64,000 nt of DNA from Streptomyces sp. ISL-11. GTDB taxonomy: Bacteria > Actinomycetota > Actinomycetes > Streptomycetales > Streptomycetaceae. The stretch lies in contig NZ_JAGGOL010000070.1 in the NCBI RefSeq assembly GCF_018614525.1, forward strand, positions 1 through 64,000, given 5' to 3'. This document shows positions 50,962-63,607 of this stretch, one piece after another. The position numbers were made by a program, and so were the translations under genes. Numbering within the stretch: position 1 is the stretch's first letter; each line of letters opens with the position of its first letter. The notes beneath the pieces are model-generated. The model was not told the DNA's origin and ran no database searches. It worked only from the letters and a program-made list of their open reading frames with translations.

Positions 50962-52287
50962 ATGACGCAATCCGAGTCCCTGCCCGTCGACGGCACTGAT
51001 ACCGGCACGACCGCCGAACCCTCGCCCACCTCGTCACGATCAGCCCTCCGCCAACTCGCGGCGGCGTCCATCGGCAACGCCGCCGAGTGGTACGACTGGT
51101 ACGCCTACTCATTCCTCGCGGTCTACTTCGCCGATCAGGTCTTTCCCAAGAGCTCGGGCAATTCCCTCGTGCCGCTGCTCTCCACCTTCGCAGTCTTCGC
51201 GGTGGGCTTCTTCATGCGGCCGGTCGGCGGTCTGCTGATGGGCGCGATCGCCGACCGGCGAGGCCGTCGCGCCGCTCTGACCGTCACCATCCTGCTCATG
51301 GGAGGCGGCAGTCTGCTGGTCGCCCTGACCCCCACCTACGCCTCGGCAGGGGTCCTCGCTCCCGTGGTCCTCGTCCTCGCCCGCCTCGTCCAGGGCCTCT
51401 CGGTCGGAGGGGAGTTCGCCGCCTCGACGACCTTCCTCGTGGAATCGGCGGGCCCCGGCCGGCGAGGGTTGTTCTCCAGTTTCCAGTACGTGTCCACCAC
51501 GATCGGCCAGCTTCTCGCCTCCGGCATAGCAGCCCTCCTCGCCCACCTGCTGACCGACGGGCAGATGGGCGACTGGGGATGGCGGGTGCCGTTCCTGATC
51601 GGCGCACTCATCAGCCTCGTAGGATTCTGGATCCGCCAGGGCGCGCGGGAGACGCATGAGGTGAGGCAACGCGCGGCCGAGCGCCCCGCCCTCTTCGACG
51701 CCCTGCGACAGCACCCGCGCGAATCCCTGTTGATCTGCGGCATCACGGCCGGCGGCACCCTCGCGTACTACACCTGGACCACCTATCTGCCGACCTACGC
51801 CCAGGTGAACGCCGGCTTCGACAAGGGGCAGGCGCTCATCGCCGGTACCCTCTCGCTGGCCTTCTTCGCCGTGCTCCAGCCGCTCGGCGGTCTGCTCTCG
51901 GACCGCGTCGGCCGCAGGCCGTTGCTGCTCGGTTTCGCCGTGGGCTTCGCGCTCCTCGCCGTGCCCCTGCTGCGCGCGATCACCAGCGACTTCGCCTCCC
52001 TGCTGCTCGTGCAGTGCGCGGGGATGGTGCTGCTCACCGGCTACACCTCGGTCGCCGCGGCCGTGAACGCCGAGGTCTTCCCGGCGCGGGTACGAGCCGC
52101 CGGAATCGGCTTCCCCTATTCCCTCACTGTCGCGTTGTTCGGAGGGACGGCTCCCTACCTGGGGACCTGGTTCAAGCAGTCCGGCCACCCCGGAGCCTTC
52201 CCCTGGTACGTCGCGGGGCTCTGCCTCGTCTCCGCCTGCGTCTACGCCGTCCTCCCGGAGACCGCCAAGCGTCCGCTGGACCGCTAA
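50962..52287 (+). CDS. MFS transporter, metabolite:H+ symporter (MHS) family
   Basis: 441 residues from ATG 50962. It begins in the manner of MHS permeases (ASIGNAAEWYDWYAYSF), with loop 2-3 motif DRRGRRAALT and a second copy, DRVGRRPLLL, between helices 8 and 9. About twelve hydrophobic helices are visible. Family members (KgtP, ShiA, ProP) import organic acids or osmolytes with protons. The stop overlaps that of the CoA-transferase gene on the other strand by three bases. Pairing with a CoA-transferase suggests uptake of a carboxylic acid that is then CoA-activated. Confidence 0.9.
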   Translation: MTQSESLPVDGTDTGTTAEPSPTSSRSALRQLAAASIGNAAEWYDWYAYSFLAVYFADQVFPKSSGNSLVPLLSTFAVFAVGFFMRPVGGLLMGAIADRRGRRAALTVTILLMGGGSLLVALTPTYASAGVLAPVVLVLARLVQGLSVGGEFAASTTFLVESAGPGRRGLFSSFQYVSTTIGQLLASGIAALLAHLLTDGQMGDWGWRVPFLIGALISLVGFWIRQGARETHEVRQRAAERPALFDALRQHPRESLLICGITAGGTLAYYTWTTYLPTYAQVNAGFDKGQALIAGTLSLAFFAVLQPLGGLLSDRVGRRPLLLGFAVGFALLAVPLLRAITSDFASLLLVQCAGMVLLTGYTSVAAAVNAEVFPARVRAAGIGFPYSLTVALFGGTAPYLGTWFKQSGHPGAFPWYVAGLCLVSACVYAVLPETAKRPLDR

Positions 52288-53444
52288 TCGGTGCCGGCCT
52301 CCGAAGGGCCGTCGAACTCCGCGCGGATCGCGGCCGTGTGCTCGCCCAGGGCCGGTACCGCTCCCATCGCCGCCTCGCGACCGTTCACCTCGACGGGTGG
52401 CAGCAGGCCCCGCAGCGGACCGGCCGGCGAGCCGAAGTCGCGCCACCTGTCCCGGGCCGCCAGCTGCGGATGGCCGGCGAACTCGGTGACCGTCCGCAGC
52501 CGGGCGTTGGCGATGCCGGCCCGGTCCAGCAACGCCACCAGCCCGTCCGCCGTGTGGTGGGCGAAGTGCTTCTCCAGGACGGCGGTCAGGTCGGCGTCGT
52601 GTGCGCGGCGCAGCGGATTGTCCGCGAAACGGGGATCGCGGACCAACGCGGGCTCCCGCAGCACCTGTTCGCACAGCGCGACCCACTCCCGGTCGTTCTG
52701 CACGCTCAGGAACACCGTCGCGCCGTCGCCGCACCCGTAGTGCCCGTACGGGGAGATGGTCGGATGCCGGGCGCCGCTGCGGGTGAGGGGCTCGCCGCCG
52801 TAGGCCTGGGCGTAGTACGGCTGCCCCATCCACTCGGCGAGCGCGTCGAGCAGCGAGACGGACAGGGCCGACCCCTCGCCGGTGCGCTCGCGCTCGTACA
52901 GCGCGGTGAGGATGCCGGTGTACGCATACATGCCACCGGCGATGTCGGCCACGGAAATGCCGGGCCGTGCGGGCGAATCGGGGCTTCCGGTGATCGAGAG
53001 GAGCCCTGCCTCGCACTGCACCAGCAGGTCGTAGGCCTTCTTGTCCCGGTACGGCCCCGCCGCGCCGTAACCGGAGACGTCGCAGGTGATCAGGCGGGGC
53101 CGGCGGGCGCGCAGCACGTCGGCGCCGAGCCCCAGGCGGTCCGCGGCGCCGGGGCCGAGGTTCTGTACGAACACGTCGGCCTGGGCGAGGAGCCGGTCGA
53201 GCAGGGAACGGTCGGTGGCGTCCTTGAGGTCGAGCGTCACGCTTTCCTTGCCCCGGTTGACCCAGACGAAGTAGGCGGAGAGTCCCTTCACCCGGCGGTC
53301 GTAGTCGCGGGCGAAATCTCCGCGTCCCGGCCGCTCGATCTTGATGACGCGTGCGCCGAGATCCGCGAGCTGGCGGGTGGCGAAGGGGGCGGCGACAGCC
53401 TGTTCGAGAGCGATGACCGTGACGCCGTGCAGCGGCAGTTCCAC
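52284..53444 (-). CDS. CaiB/BaiF-type (family III) CoA transferase
   Basis: 386 residues from GTG 53444, which has AAGGAG at good spacing; a TTG at 53462 is the alternative. The N-terminus LHGVTVIALEQAVAAPFATR and RVIKIERPGRGDFARDYD are typical. The catalytic Asp lies in AYDLLVQCEAG, and PGISVADIAGGMYAYTGILT follows. It moves CoA between carboxylic acids through an aspartyl-CoA mixed anhydride. Convergent with, and touching, the MHS permease gene; a shared substrate is plausible but unproven. Confidence 0.9.
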   Translation of the reverse strand: MELPLHGVTVIALEQAVAAPFATRQLADLGARVIKIERPGRGDFARDYDRRVKGLSAYFVWVNRGKESVTLDLKDATDRSLLDRLLAQADVFVQNLGPGAADRLGLGADVLRARRPRLITCDVSGYGAAGPYRDKKAYDLLVQCEAGLLSITGSPDSPARPGISVADIAGGMYAYTGILTALYERERTGEGSALSVSLLDALAEWMGQPYYAQAYGGEPLTRSGARHPTISPYGHYGCGDGATVFLSVQNDREWVALCEQVLREPALVRDPRFADNPLRRAHDADLTAVLEKHFAHHTADGLVALLDRAGIANARLRTVTEFAGHPQLAARDRWRDFGSPAGPLRGLLPPVEVNGREAAMGAVPALGEHTAAIRAEFDGPSEAGTD

Positions 53445-53580
53445 CAGGGCTCCTTCCGTCAAGTGAGATCATATGACCGGCCCTGTGGACGGTCCGGAAC
53501 GGCCGGGCCGCTTCCCGCCTAGTCTCGCGGACATGGACATCAGGGGGCGGTTCACCGGGGGAGAACAGCGTGCTCGGCGG

Positions 53581-56784
<3,204 letters not shown>

Positions 56785-57453
56785 TCACCCGGTCCGCGGA
56801 TCTCCCGCGACGAGGACGACTTCCAGGGTGCGGGGCCCGTGGACGCCCTCGACCCGGTCCAGTTCGATGTCGCTGGTCGCCGACGGGCCCGAGATCCAGG
56901 TCTGGGGCCGGGTGGCGGTCAGGCGTTCCAGGGCCCGCGGTACCGAGTCCACGACCTGGTCGTCGATCCGCACCACGCACAGGTGATGGTCCGGTACGAG
57001 CGTGAGGGCGCGACGCCCCTGGCCCGGGCCGGCGTCGAGCACCACGGTGCCGGTCTCGGCGATGGCCAGCGCGCAGCCGGTGACGACGCTGTCCACACCG
57101 TCGAGCTCATGCGGTGTCAGGGCCGGCGAGTCCTGAAGGAGGCGCACCCCGGCGGAGGCGAGCCATGCCTCCGGCAGTCCGGCGGGCACGGCCACCCGGC
57201 CGGCATGCCGCTCGTGCAGCAGCCGGGCGAGCAGCGCGGGCAGGCCGGGCGCGTCCACGCGGTGGACGAGGGCGCGATAGTCCGTGAGATTGCGGGCGAG
57301 GAGGTCGACGGACTCGGCCGGCGACCGTTCCTCGTGAACGCGCAGATACTCGCGAGCCACCGGGTGGTCACCGGGGCGCTCCTGTCGGGGCACGTCGGCC
57401 AGCGCGCGCCGCACCCGCCCGAGGATCCGTTCCCTGCTCGCGTCGCCGTTCAC
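56785..57453 (-). CDS. lutC: Lactate utilisation protein C (LUD domain)
   Basis: 222 residues from GTG 57453, which overlaps the lutB stop (GTGA). The LUD-domain pattern GCALAIAETGTVVLDAGPGQ, LVPDHHLCVVRIDDQVVDSV and SGPSATSDIELDRVEGVHGP is diagnostic. LutABC together oxidise L-lactate to pyruvate in place of a flavin lactate dehydrogenase. LutC is the non-iron-sulfur partner. It is the last gene of the operon. Confidence 0.93.
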   Translation of the reverse strand: MNGDASRERILGRVRRALADVPRQERPGDHPVAREYLRVHEERSPAESVDLLARNLTDYRALVHRVDAPGLPALLARLLHERHAGRVAVPAGLPEAWLASAGVRLLQDSPALTPHELDGVDSVVTGCALAIAETGTVVLDAGPGQGRRALTLVPDHHLCVVRIDDQVVDSVPRALERLTATRPQTWISGPSATSDIELDRVEGVHGPRTLEVVLVAGDPRTG

Positions 57454-58919
57454 GCCGGGCCCCCGCGGGTGCGGGCCCACCAGTCGCGGAAGGATTCCGG
57501 AGGGACCGTCGGCAGGGTGCGGGAGTCCGTCCAGGCGCGTCCCGGTCCCGGCAGCCGACGAGGGTGGAGCGCACGCGTCCGGGAGAGGATCCGCTGGCCG
57601 CGGCGGAGTGCGCCGGGATGGTCGAAGGTCCAGCGGGCGGCCCGCATCATGGCCCGTTCGGCGCTGTGCCTCTTCGCCGGCTTGATGACCGTCCGTGCGC
57701 CGCGGACCGTCACCTCGCCGCCTTCGACGACCCGCTCCCGCAGATGGACGAGCACCTCGGGGATATCGATGGCCACCGGGCAGACCTCGAAACAGGCACC
57801 GCACAGCGAGGAGGCGTACGGCAGGGACTCCTCCAAGGGGGAGACGAGCCCGCGCAGCTGGGGGGTGAGGATCGCCCCGATCGGCCCGGGGTACGGCGAG
57901 CCGTACGCGTGGCCGCCGGCCCGCTCGTACACGGGGCAGACGTTGAGGCAGGCCGAGCAGCGGATGCAGCGCAGTGCCTGGCGGCCGACCCGGTCCGCGA
58001 GGGTGTCGGTACGGCCGTTGTCGAGCAGCACCAGATGGAAGGAGCGCGGGCCGTCGCCGTCGGTGGTGCCCGTCCACATGGAGGTGTACGGGTTCATCCG
58101 TTCCGCCGTGGAGGAGCGCGGCAGCAGCTGGAGGAAGACCTCCAGGTCCCGCCAGGTCGGCACGGTCTTCTCGATACCGACGACCGAGATCAGGGTCTCC
58201 GGGAGCGTCAGGCACATGCGGCCGTTGCCCTCGGACTCCACCACGACCAGGGTGCCGGTCTCGGCGACCATGAAGTTCGCCCCGGAGATACCGACCTTGG
58301 CGCGCAGGAACTTCTCCCGCAGGTGCCGCCGGGCGGCCTCGGCCAGATCGGCGGGCCGGTCGGTCAGCCCTTCGGGGGCCGGGAGTCCCCAGTCCGCCAT
58401 CCGGTCGCGGAAGATGTCGCGGATCTCGCCGCGGTTGCGGTGGATGGCGGGCACCAGGATGTGGGAGGGGAGGTCGTCGCCCAGCTGCACGATCAGTTCG
58501 GCGAGGTCGGTCTCGTACGCGCGAATACCGGCGTCGGCGAGGGCCTCGTTGAGACCGATCTCCTGGGTGGCCATCGACTTGACCTTGACCACTTCGCTCT
58601 CGCCGGTGGCGCGTACCAGCTCGGTGACGATGCGATGGGCTTCGGCGGCGTCCGCCGCCCAGTGGACTGTGCCCCCGGCACGGGTCACGGCTTCCTCCAG
58701 GCGCAGGAGGTAGTGGTCCAGGTGGCGCAGCGTACGGTCCTTGATGGCGGCCCCGGCGGTGCGCAGGCGCTCCCAGTCGTCCAGTTCGGCGACGGCCCGG
58801 GCGCGCTTGGCGCGGATGGTGTGAGTGGCGTGGCGGAGATTGGCGCGCAGCCGGCTGTCCTGAGTGGCGAGGCCGGCGGATCGGGGGAAGGCCGGCATAC
58901 CCACGTAGGTGCGGCTCAT
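57450..58919 (-). CDS. lutB: Lactate utilisation iron-sulfur protein B
   Basis: 489 residues from ATG 58919, overlapping the lutA stop (ATGA at 58916-58919). An N-terminal LUD domain (VKVKSMATQEIGLNEAL, GANFMVAETGTLVVVESEGN) is followed by two ferredoxin-type motifs, CIRCSACLNVCPVY and CGACFEVCPV, which hold two [4Fe-4S] clusters. The C-terminal DUF3390-like helix region follows. It passes electrons from lactate oxidation in the cytosol. Confidence 0.95.
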   Translation of the reverse strand: MSRTYVGMPAFPRSAGLATQDSRLRANLRHATHTIRAKRARAVAELDDWERLRTAGAAIKDRTLRHLDHYLLRLEEAVTRAGGTVHWAADAAEAHRIVTELVRATGESEVVKVKSMATQEIGLNEALADAGIRAYETDLAELIVQLGDDLPSHILVPAIHRNRGEIRDIFRDRMADWGLPAPEGLTDRPADLAEAARRHLREKFLRAKVGISGANFMVAETGTLVVVESEGNGRMCLTLPETLISVVGIEKTVPTWRDLEVFLQLLPRSSTAERMNPYTSMWTGTTDGDGPRSFHLVLLDNGRTDTLADRVGRQALRCIRCSACLNVCPVYERAGGHAYGSPYPGPIGAILTPQLRGLVSPLEESLPYASSLCGACFEVCPVAIDIPEVLVHLRERVVEGGEVTVRGARTVIKPAKRHSAERAMMRAARWTFDHPGALRRGQRILSRTRALHPRRLPGPGRAWTDSRTLPTVPPESFRDWWARTRGGPA

Positions 58920-59668
58920 CGGGCGTCGTCCTTCCGTCCGGCGAGGATCTCCGCGATGTGCAGGGGGCGCACGGTGGAACCCTGGTGGGCGAGGATGCCA
59001 CCGATGTGCATGAGACAGGAGTTGTCCACGGCGCAGACGGCGTCGGCACCGGTCGTGGTGATGGCCCGGGCCTTGTCGGCGCCCATCGCGGCGGAGACGG
59101 CGGGATTCTTCACGGCGAAGGTGCCGCCGAAGCCGCAGCACTCCTCCGCCCCGGCCAGTTCCCTCAGTTCCAGTCCCTCCACTCGCTCCAGCAGCCGGCG
59201 TGGACGGTCGGCGAGACCGAGCAGCCGTAGCCCGTGGCAGGTGGGGTGGTAGGTGACCGGGTACGGGAAGTAGGCGCCGACGTCGGTCACGCCCAGCACG
59301 TCCACGAGGAACTCGGTGAGCTCGTACGTCTTCGGCACCGTGCTTGCCGCCGCCTCGGAGAGACCCTCGTCCCGCCCTTCCGCGGCCGCTCGGGCGGCGA
59401 TGCGGGGGTAGTTGTCACGCACCATGGCGGCGCAGGAACCGGAAGGGGTGACGACGTAGTCGTAGTCGCGGAAGGCCATGGCGTGGCGACGCATCAGAGG
59501 CTCGGTGTCACGGCGGTATCCGGTGTTGAACAGTGGCTGCCCACAGCAGCTCTGCGCCATGGGGAAGTCGACACGCACCCCGAGCCGTTCCAGCAGGGTC
59601 ACGACGGCCTGCCCCGTACGGGGGTAGAGCGTGTCGTTGACGCACGTCACGAACAGCCCTACGCGCAT
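58916..59668 (-). CDS. lutA: Lactate utilisation protein A (CCG-domain iron-sulfur protein)
   Basis: 250 residues from ATG 59668. Two CCG domains (SCCGQPLFNTGY and ECCGFGGTFAVK) with upstream Cys (VTCVND, YHPTCHG) match GlpC/LutA-type Fe-S subunits. It is the first gene of lutABC, all joined by four-base overlaps, so expression is coupled. No GntR-type LutR regulator is adjacent. Confidence 0.95.
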   Translation of the reverse strand: MRVGLFVTCVNDTLYPRTGQAVVTLLERLGVRVDFPMAQSCCGQPLFNTGYRRDTEPLMRRHAMAFRDYDYVVTPSGSCAAMVRDNYPRIAARAAAEGRDEGLSEAAASTVPKTYELTEFLVDVLGVTDVGAYFPYPVTYHPTCHGLRLLGLADRPRRLLERVEGLELRELAGAEECCGFGGTFAVKNPAVSAAMGADKARAITTTGADAVCAVDNSCLMHIGGILAHQGSTVRPLHIAEILAGRKDDAR

Positions 59669-59837
59669 GCCCTCTCCTCACGGCCGCCTGCCCGGCGCTC
59701 ATACTGCCGCAGTGATCGGCACGTGGGAAGAACCGATCCGTCAAGGCTGACGCCGTGGCCGTCGTCGTGAGCCCGTTCGCGTCCGCCGGCCGTGGCGTGG
59801 ACGACATGGGCGCCGGTAGGGCGGTTACGGTGAGGAA

Positions 59838-60260
59838 ATGGCTGACACCTTCACCACCCGCACGATCAACGTCCCGACGGGGTCCGTCGAGACCGTCTAC
59901 GACCTGACGGACGCGTGCTCCGCCTTCCTCCGGGAGACCGCCCGGGGGCGGGACGGCCTGCTCAACGTCTTCACCCCGCACGCCACGGCCGGCCTGGCCG
60001 TCATCGAGACCGGTTCGGGCAGCGACGACGACCTGCTGGCCGCGCTCCAGGACCTGCTCCCGGCCGACGACCGGTGGCGGCACCGCCACGGCAGCCCCGG
60101 CCACGGCCGGGACCACGTCCTGCCGGCCCTGGTCCCGCCGCACGCCACACTGCCGGTGGTCGGAGGCGAGCTGCAGCTGGGGACCTGGCAGTCGGTCGTC
60201 CTGGTGGACACCAACATCGACAATCCGGACCGAAAGGTCCGTCTGTCCTTCCTCGGCTGA
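59838..60260 (+). CDS. yjbQ: YjbQ/UPF0047 family protein
   Basis: 140 residues from ATG 59838. The family signature is clear: GLLNVFTPHATAGLAVIE, HGSPGHGRDHVLPALVPPHA and LQLGTWQSVVLVDTNI. Conserved His and Asp residues form the metal-linked site. Members have weak thiamine-phosphate-synthase activity, but their true role is unsettled. A shared hairpin terminator separates it from the convergent carboxypeptidase gene. Confidence 0.92.
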   Translation: MADTFTTRTINVPTGSVETVYDLTDACSAFLRETARGRDGLLNVFTPHATAGLAVIETGSGSDDDLLAALQDLLPADDRWRHRHGSPGHGRDHVLPALVPPHATLPVVGGELQLGTWQSVVLVDTNIDNPDRKVRLSFLG

Positions 60261-60331
60261 CAGCTGACAGCTGACGGCTGATGGCGGCGCGGCGGCAGCA
60301 CCCCTGGCGAAGCGGAAGCCGCAGGACGACA

Positions 60332-60368
60332 GAGGCCCCCCGGAGAGCGGTTCCCTCCCGAGGGCCTC
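60332..60368. terminator. Bidirectional terminator hairpin
   Basis: Arms gaggccc at 60332-60338 and gggcctc at 60362-60368 pair exactly, and inner sequence (cggag/ctccc) extends the stem. It lies between the ends of two convergent genes. Confidence 0.78.
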
Positions 60369-60385
60369 CGGTCCGGCGTGATCCG

Positions 60386-61312
60386 TCAGTCCCGCTGTGC
60401 CGACTCCGGCAGCTGACGCAGCTTCACGCTCGTCTTCGTCCGGTACGCGAAGTCCAGCATCTTCACAGCGTCCGGATAACGGTTGGTGGCATCGTTGAGG
60501 ATGACACCCACCACGGTCCGGCCATCGCGCTGGGCGGCGAAGACCAGGCAGGGTCCGGCGGCGGTGCCGGTGCCCGTCTTGATGCCGATCGCGCCCTTGT
60601 AGGAGCCGAGCAGCTTGTTCGTGTTGTCCCAGTAGTAGGTGCGGTTGACGTTCGCCGCCTTCTGCCGGGTGCTGGTCGCCTTGACGACCGTGCCGAACGT
60701 GCTGTTCGCGATCGCGTGGCGGGCGAGCTGTGCCGCGTCACGCGGGGTGGTGTAGTTGGCGCCGGCCCTCGATATGCCGTCGAAGGAGTCGTACTTGGTG
60801 TTCTTCATGCCCAGTTCCGACGCCTTCTTGTTCATCTTCGCGATGAACGACGTGGTGCGGGCCGCCTCGGTGCCGCCACTGCCGAAGGTGTCGGCGAGCG
60901 CGTACGCGGCGTCGCAGCCGGAGGGCAGCATCAGGCCGTACAGCAGCTGTCGCACCGTCAGCTTGTCGCCCGTCCGCAGATCGGCCGTGCTCGCGCCGTT
61001 GCGCGCCACGTAGTCGCGGTAGGACTGCTTGATGGTGACCTGCTTGTTCAGGTCGACGCCACGGGTGTCCAGGACCACCACCGCGGTCATGATCTTGGTG
61101 GTGCTGGCCATCTGCCGCTTGGTGTCGGCGTCCTTGGCCCACAACTGACGGTTGGTCTTGCCATCGAGCAGGAACGCGCCCCTCGCGGTGACACCGGCGG
61201 GGCCGCCGGCGGCCTCCGCGGTCGTCACCGGGAGCGCGACGGCGACCGCCGCGGTCGACGCGATCACGGCCGCGCCCCACCGGCGGGCCGGTCTTCCGCC
61301 ACATCTCTCCAT
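60386..61312 (-). CDS. dacA: D-alanyl-D-alanine carboxypeptidase (peptidase S11)
   Basis: 308 residues from ATG 61312, with GAGG upstream. Signal peptide: RPARRWGAA, then a hydrophobic core, cleavage near AEAAG. Penicillin-binding motifs are SxxK as STTK, SGC (in place of SxN) and KTGTG. It trims the terminal D-Ala of peptidoglycan stem peptides outside the membrane. There is no clear C-terminal amphipathic anchor, so it may be secreted. Single-gene unit ending at the shared terminator. Confidence 0.93.
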   Translation of the reverse strand: MERCGGRPARRWGAAVIASTAAVAVALPVTTAEAAGGPAGVTARGAFLLDGKTNRQLWAKDADTKRQMASTTKIMTAVVVLDTRGVDLNKQVTIKQSYRDYVARNGASTADLRTGDKLTVRQLLYGLMLPSGCDAAYALADTFGSGGTEAARTTSFIAKMNKKASELGMKNTKYDSFDGISRAGANYTTPRDAAQLARHAIANSTFGTVVKATSTRQKAANVNRTYYWDNTNKLLGSYKGAIGIKTGTGTAAGPCLVFAAQRDGRTVVGVILNDATNRYPDAVKMLDFAYRTKTSVKLRQLPESAQRD

Positions 61313-61429
61313 GTATGCCTCTGTTCCTCGCGGGTTGAGTCGAGCGTGCAGATAATCGCACTCACTCCGCGCGAGGAGAAACCGGGCCCCGTCCAGCGGG
61401 AAGGACTGGTGGAGGACGGCGCCGGAGGC

Positions 61430-61915
61430 TCACGGATGGCGCTGTGCGGCCGCGCGCCCCACCGCGTCCACCAGCGGCACCATCCGGTACGGCACCCGCT
61501 CGCGCAGCACCACCTCGGTCCTGGTGCGCACCACGCCCGGGAGCTGGACGAGCAACTGGATGACGTCCTCGAGATGTCCGGCGTCACGGGCGACGACGCG
61601 CGCCATCATGTCGCCGCCCCCGGTGATCGAGAAGGCCTCGATGATCTCGGGTACCTCGGCCAGCGAGGCCGCGACCGGGTCCAGATGCCCCTGGGTGACC
61701 TCGATGTGCACGAACGACAGCACCGGATGACCGAGTGCCGCGGCCGACAGACGTGGCCCCGTGCCGGTGATCACGCCGTCGCGTTCCAGGCGGTCGAGCC
61801 GTGCCTGGAGCGTGCCCCGCGCGATGCCCAGCACGCGCGCGTACTCCCGCACGCTCGTACGCGGCTGCTCCAGGAGCAGCCGAAGGATCCTGGCGTCCAG
61901 CGCGTCGACGGCCAT
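61430..61915 (-). CDS. Lrp/AsnC-family transcriptional regulator
   Basis: 161 residues from ATG 61915, with GAGGAG upstream. The helix-turn-helix is LDARILRLLLEQPRTSVREY and LGIARGTLQARLDRLERDGV; the C-terminal ligand-binding RAM domain contains ITGGGDMMARVVARDAGHLE. The regulator probably controls amino-acid metabolism or transport; no target gene adjoins it, apart from possible autoregulation. Confidence 0.92.
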   Translation of the reverse strand: MAVDALDARILRLLLEQPRTSVREYARVLGIARGTLQARLDRLERDGVITGTGPRLSAAALGHPVLSFVHIEVTQGHLDPVAASLAEVPEIIEAFSITGGGDMMARVVARDAGHLEDVIQLLVQLPGVVRTRTEVVLRERVPYRMVPLVDAVGRAAAQRHP

Positions 61916-62173
61916 GGGCCGGTGGTCTCCTCGTGGTCGGCTTTCCGGCCGGTCACTGTACCAATGGTCCAGTCCCGCGGAGTGCGGCGCGGCGGGGGCG
62001 GGGCCGGAGCGCCGGATCGATCGGACGGCCCATGCCCCGGCCCCGGCGGTCGTCCGGTCGTCCGGACGACCGAAAGGCATCGGTGCCTCACGGGTTCCGG
62101 CCGGGATTTGGCATGCTGCGGCCATGTCACAAAAGAGTCAGGACATCCGTGCGGCGAGCGGACCGGCGGCGCG

Positions 62174-63457
62174 TCAGACCACCACGGCCGGATGCCGCAC
62201 GACGGCGTCGAAGAAATAGCCCTGGTCGTTGGGTACGGCCCGGGCGGGCTGGGTGTTGCCCGCGGTGTCCGTGGCCCGGGCCAGCAGCTCGGTGCGCCCG
62301 GTCCCGTGGGGTGTCCAGTCGGTGCTCCAGCGCGTCCAGCCGTGGCGGTGCGGGCGGTCGTGCAGGCGCGCCGGGCGCCAGGAACGGCCGCCGTCCGTGC
62401 TGACCTCCACCCGCCGGATGCCGCCGCGGCCCGACCAGGAGCGGCCGGTCAGCCGGTGCCGGACCCCGGCGGCGAAGGCGGTTCCGGGCGCGTACTCGAA
62501 GGCGCTGCGCACCGGCTGGACGCTGATGGGAGCGCTGCCGCCGGGTGGGTGGGCCGGGCCGAAGAGCCGGTAGAAGACGGAGTTCCAGGGCGAGAACAGC
62601 GGATGGTCCGCCACCTCGATGTCACCGACCCACTTGATGGACGCTATGCCCGCCCAGGACGGGACGACGAGCCGGACGGGCCTGCCGTGGTCGTAGGGGA
62701 GCGGTTCGCCGTTCATCTCGTAGGCCAGCAGCACGTCGTCGAGGGCCTTGGCCAGCGGCAGCGGTCTGCGGACCCGGCCGAAGTCCGTGCCGCCGTCGAC
62801 GTAGTGCCCGTCCAGGCCGCGCGGCATCACGTCCACCGCGTGCCGGCCCACCCCGGCGTGACGCAGGACGTCCGCCAGGCGGGCGCCGCGCCAGCGCGCC
62901 GCTCCTATCGCCCCCATGGTCCACGGGGTGCCGGTCACCCGGTCGCCCTGCTGGGAGGTGAAGTGGCTGCGCCCGTTGCCCGCGCACTCCACGCAGGCGC
63001 TGAGGGTGACGGCGGGCAGCGAGCGCAGGTCGCCGTAGGTGAAGTCGACCGCGCCGCCGCGCAGCCCGCTGCCCCAGACGGTCAACCGCCAGGTCCGCGG
63101 GTCCAGCAGGGGAGTGGCGGTGTGGTTGCGTACGAAGAACCGGTCGACCGGCGTGTGATAGCCGGTGGTGCGCAGCGCCTGCCAGTTGGTCTCGGCGTTG
63201 GTGCCCCGCACGGTCAGCAGCTCGGGCGGCAGCGGCTTGACGATGCCGGGCGGCCCGCCGTCCCTCCCGCCGCTGTCCGCGTGGGCCGGGGCGGGGAGGG
63301 CCGGGGCGAGGGCGGCCGCGGCGCCGGCCGCGCCGAGGAGCCCGAGCACGTGCCGGCGCGAGGGGCCGCCGCCCGTGGCCGCCGCTTGTCCGGCCAGCCA
63401 CTGCCGTAGCCTGCGGTGGTCGTACACGCTCTCCTGACCTGCGGATTCCGGGCGCAA
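62174..63457 (-). CDS. Molybdopterin-dependent oxidoreductase, sulfite-oxidase-like, Tat-exported
   Basis: 427 residues from TTG 63457, chosen because GGGAGGAG lies eight bases upstream; in-frame starts further up (63499) lack a site. A twin-arginine signal (SRRHVLGLLGAAGAAAALAP) ends near AHA. The molybdopterin domain has the conserved Cys in LSACVECAGNGR and the substrate loop of the sulfite oxidase family (FFVRNHTATP, GLDGHYVDGG, RLVVPSWAGIASIKWVGDIE). The C-terminal Mo-co dimerisation domain ends the protein (RRVEVSTDGGRSWRPARL). There is no haem domain, so it should be a periplasmic-type dehydrogenase. Substrate unknown. Confidence 0.92.
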   Translation of the reverse strand: MRPESAGQESVYDHRRLRQWLAGQAAATGGGPSRRHVLGLLGAAGAAAALAPALPAPAHADSGGRDGGPPGIVKPLPPELLTVRGTNAETNWQALRTTGYHTPVDRFFVRNHTATPLLDPRTWRLTVWGSGLRGGAVDFTYGDLRSLPAVTLSACVECAGNGRSHFTSQQGDRVTGTPWTMGAIGAARWRGARLADVLRHAGVGRHAVDVMPRGLDGHYVDGGTDFGRVRRPLPLAKALDDVLLAYEMNGEPLPYDHGRPVRLVVPSWAGIASIKWVGDIEVADHPLFSPWNSVFYRLFGPAHPPGGSAPISVQPVRSAFEYAPGTAFAAGVRHRLTGRSWSGRGGIRRVEVSTDGGRSWRPARLHDRPHRHGWTRWSTDWTPHGTGRTELLARATDTAGNTQPARAVPNDQGYFFDAVVRHPAVVV

Positions 63458-63563
63458 GGGCCTGTCTCCTCCCGAGTGGGTCCAGCGCGGACCCGGCATA
63501 CGGTAGGCGACGGAGGGCCTGTGGCCGGAGGCGCTTTCCGGCCTGAGGATCTCCGCCCGCCGG

Positions 63564-63599
63564 GGTGCCGGGCCCGCCTCGGCGGCGAGGCCCGGCACC
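63564..63599 (-). terminator. Terminator hairpin of the last gene
   Basis: Arms ggtgccgggcc at 63564-63574 and ggcccggcacc at 63589-63599 pair exactly over 11 bp with a 14-nt loop. It starts nine bases past the stop codon at 63608. Confidence 0.85.
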
Positions 63600-63607
63600 T
63601 GTTGGTG

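Noticed and set aside
60281..63409. 1042-codon plus-strand frame opposite dacA, the Lrp gene and the molybdopterin enzyme
   Set aside because: Covers three real genes in antisense and shows no motif.
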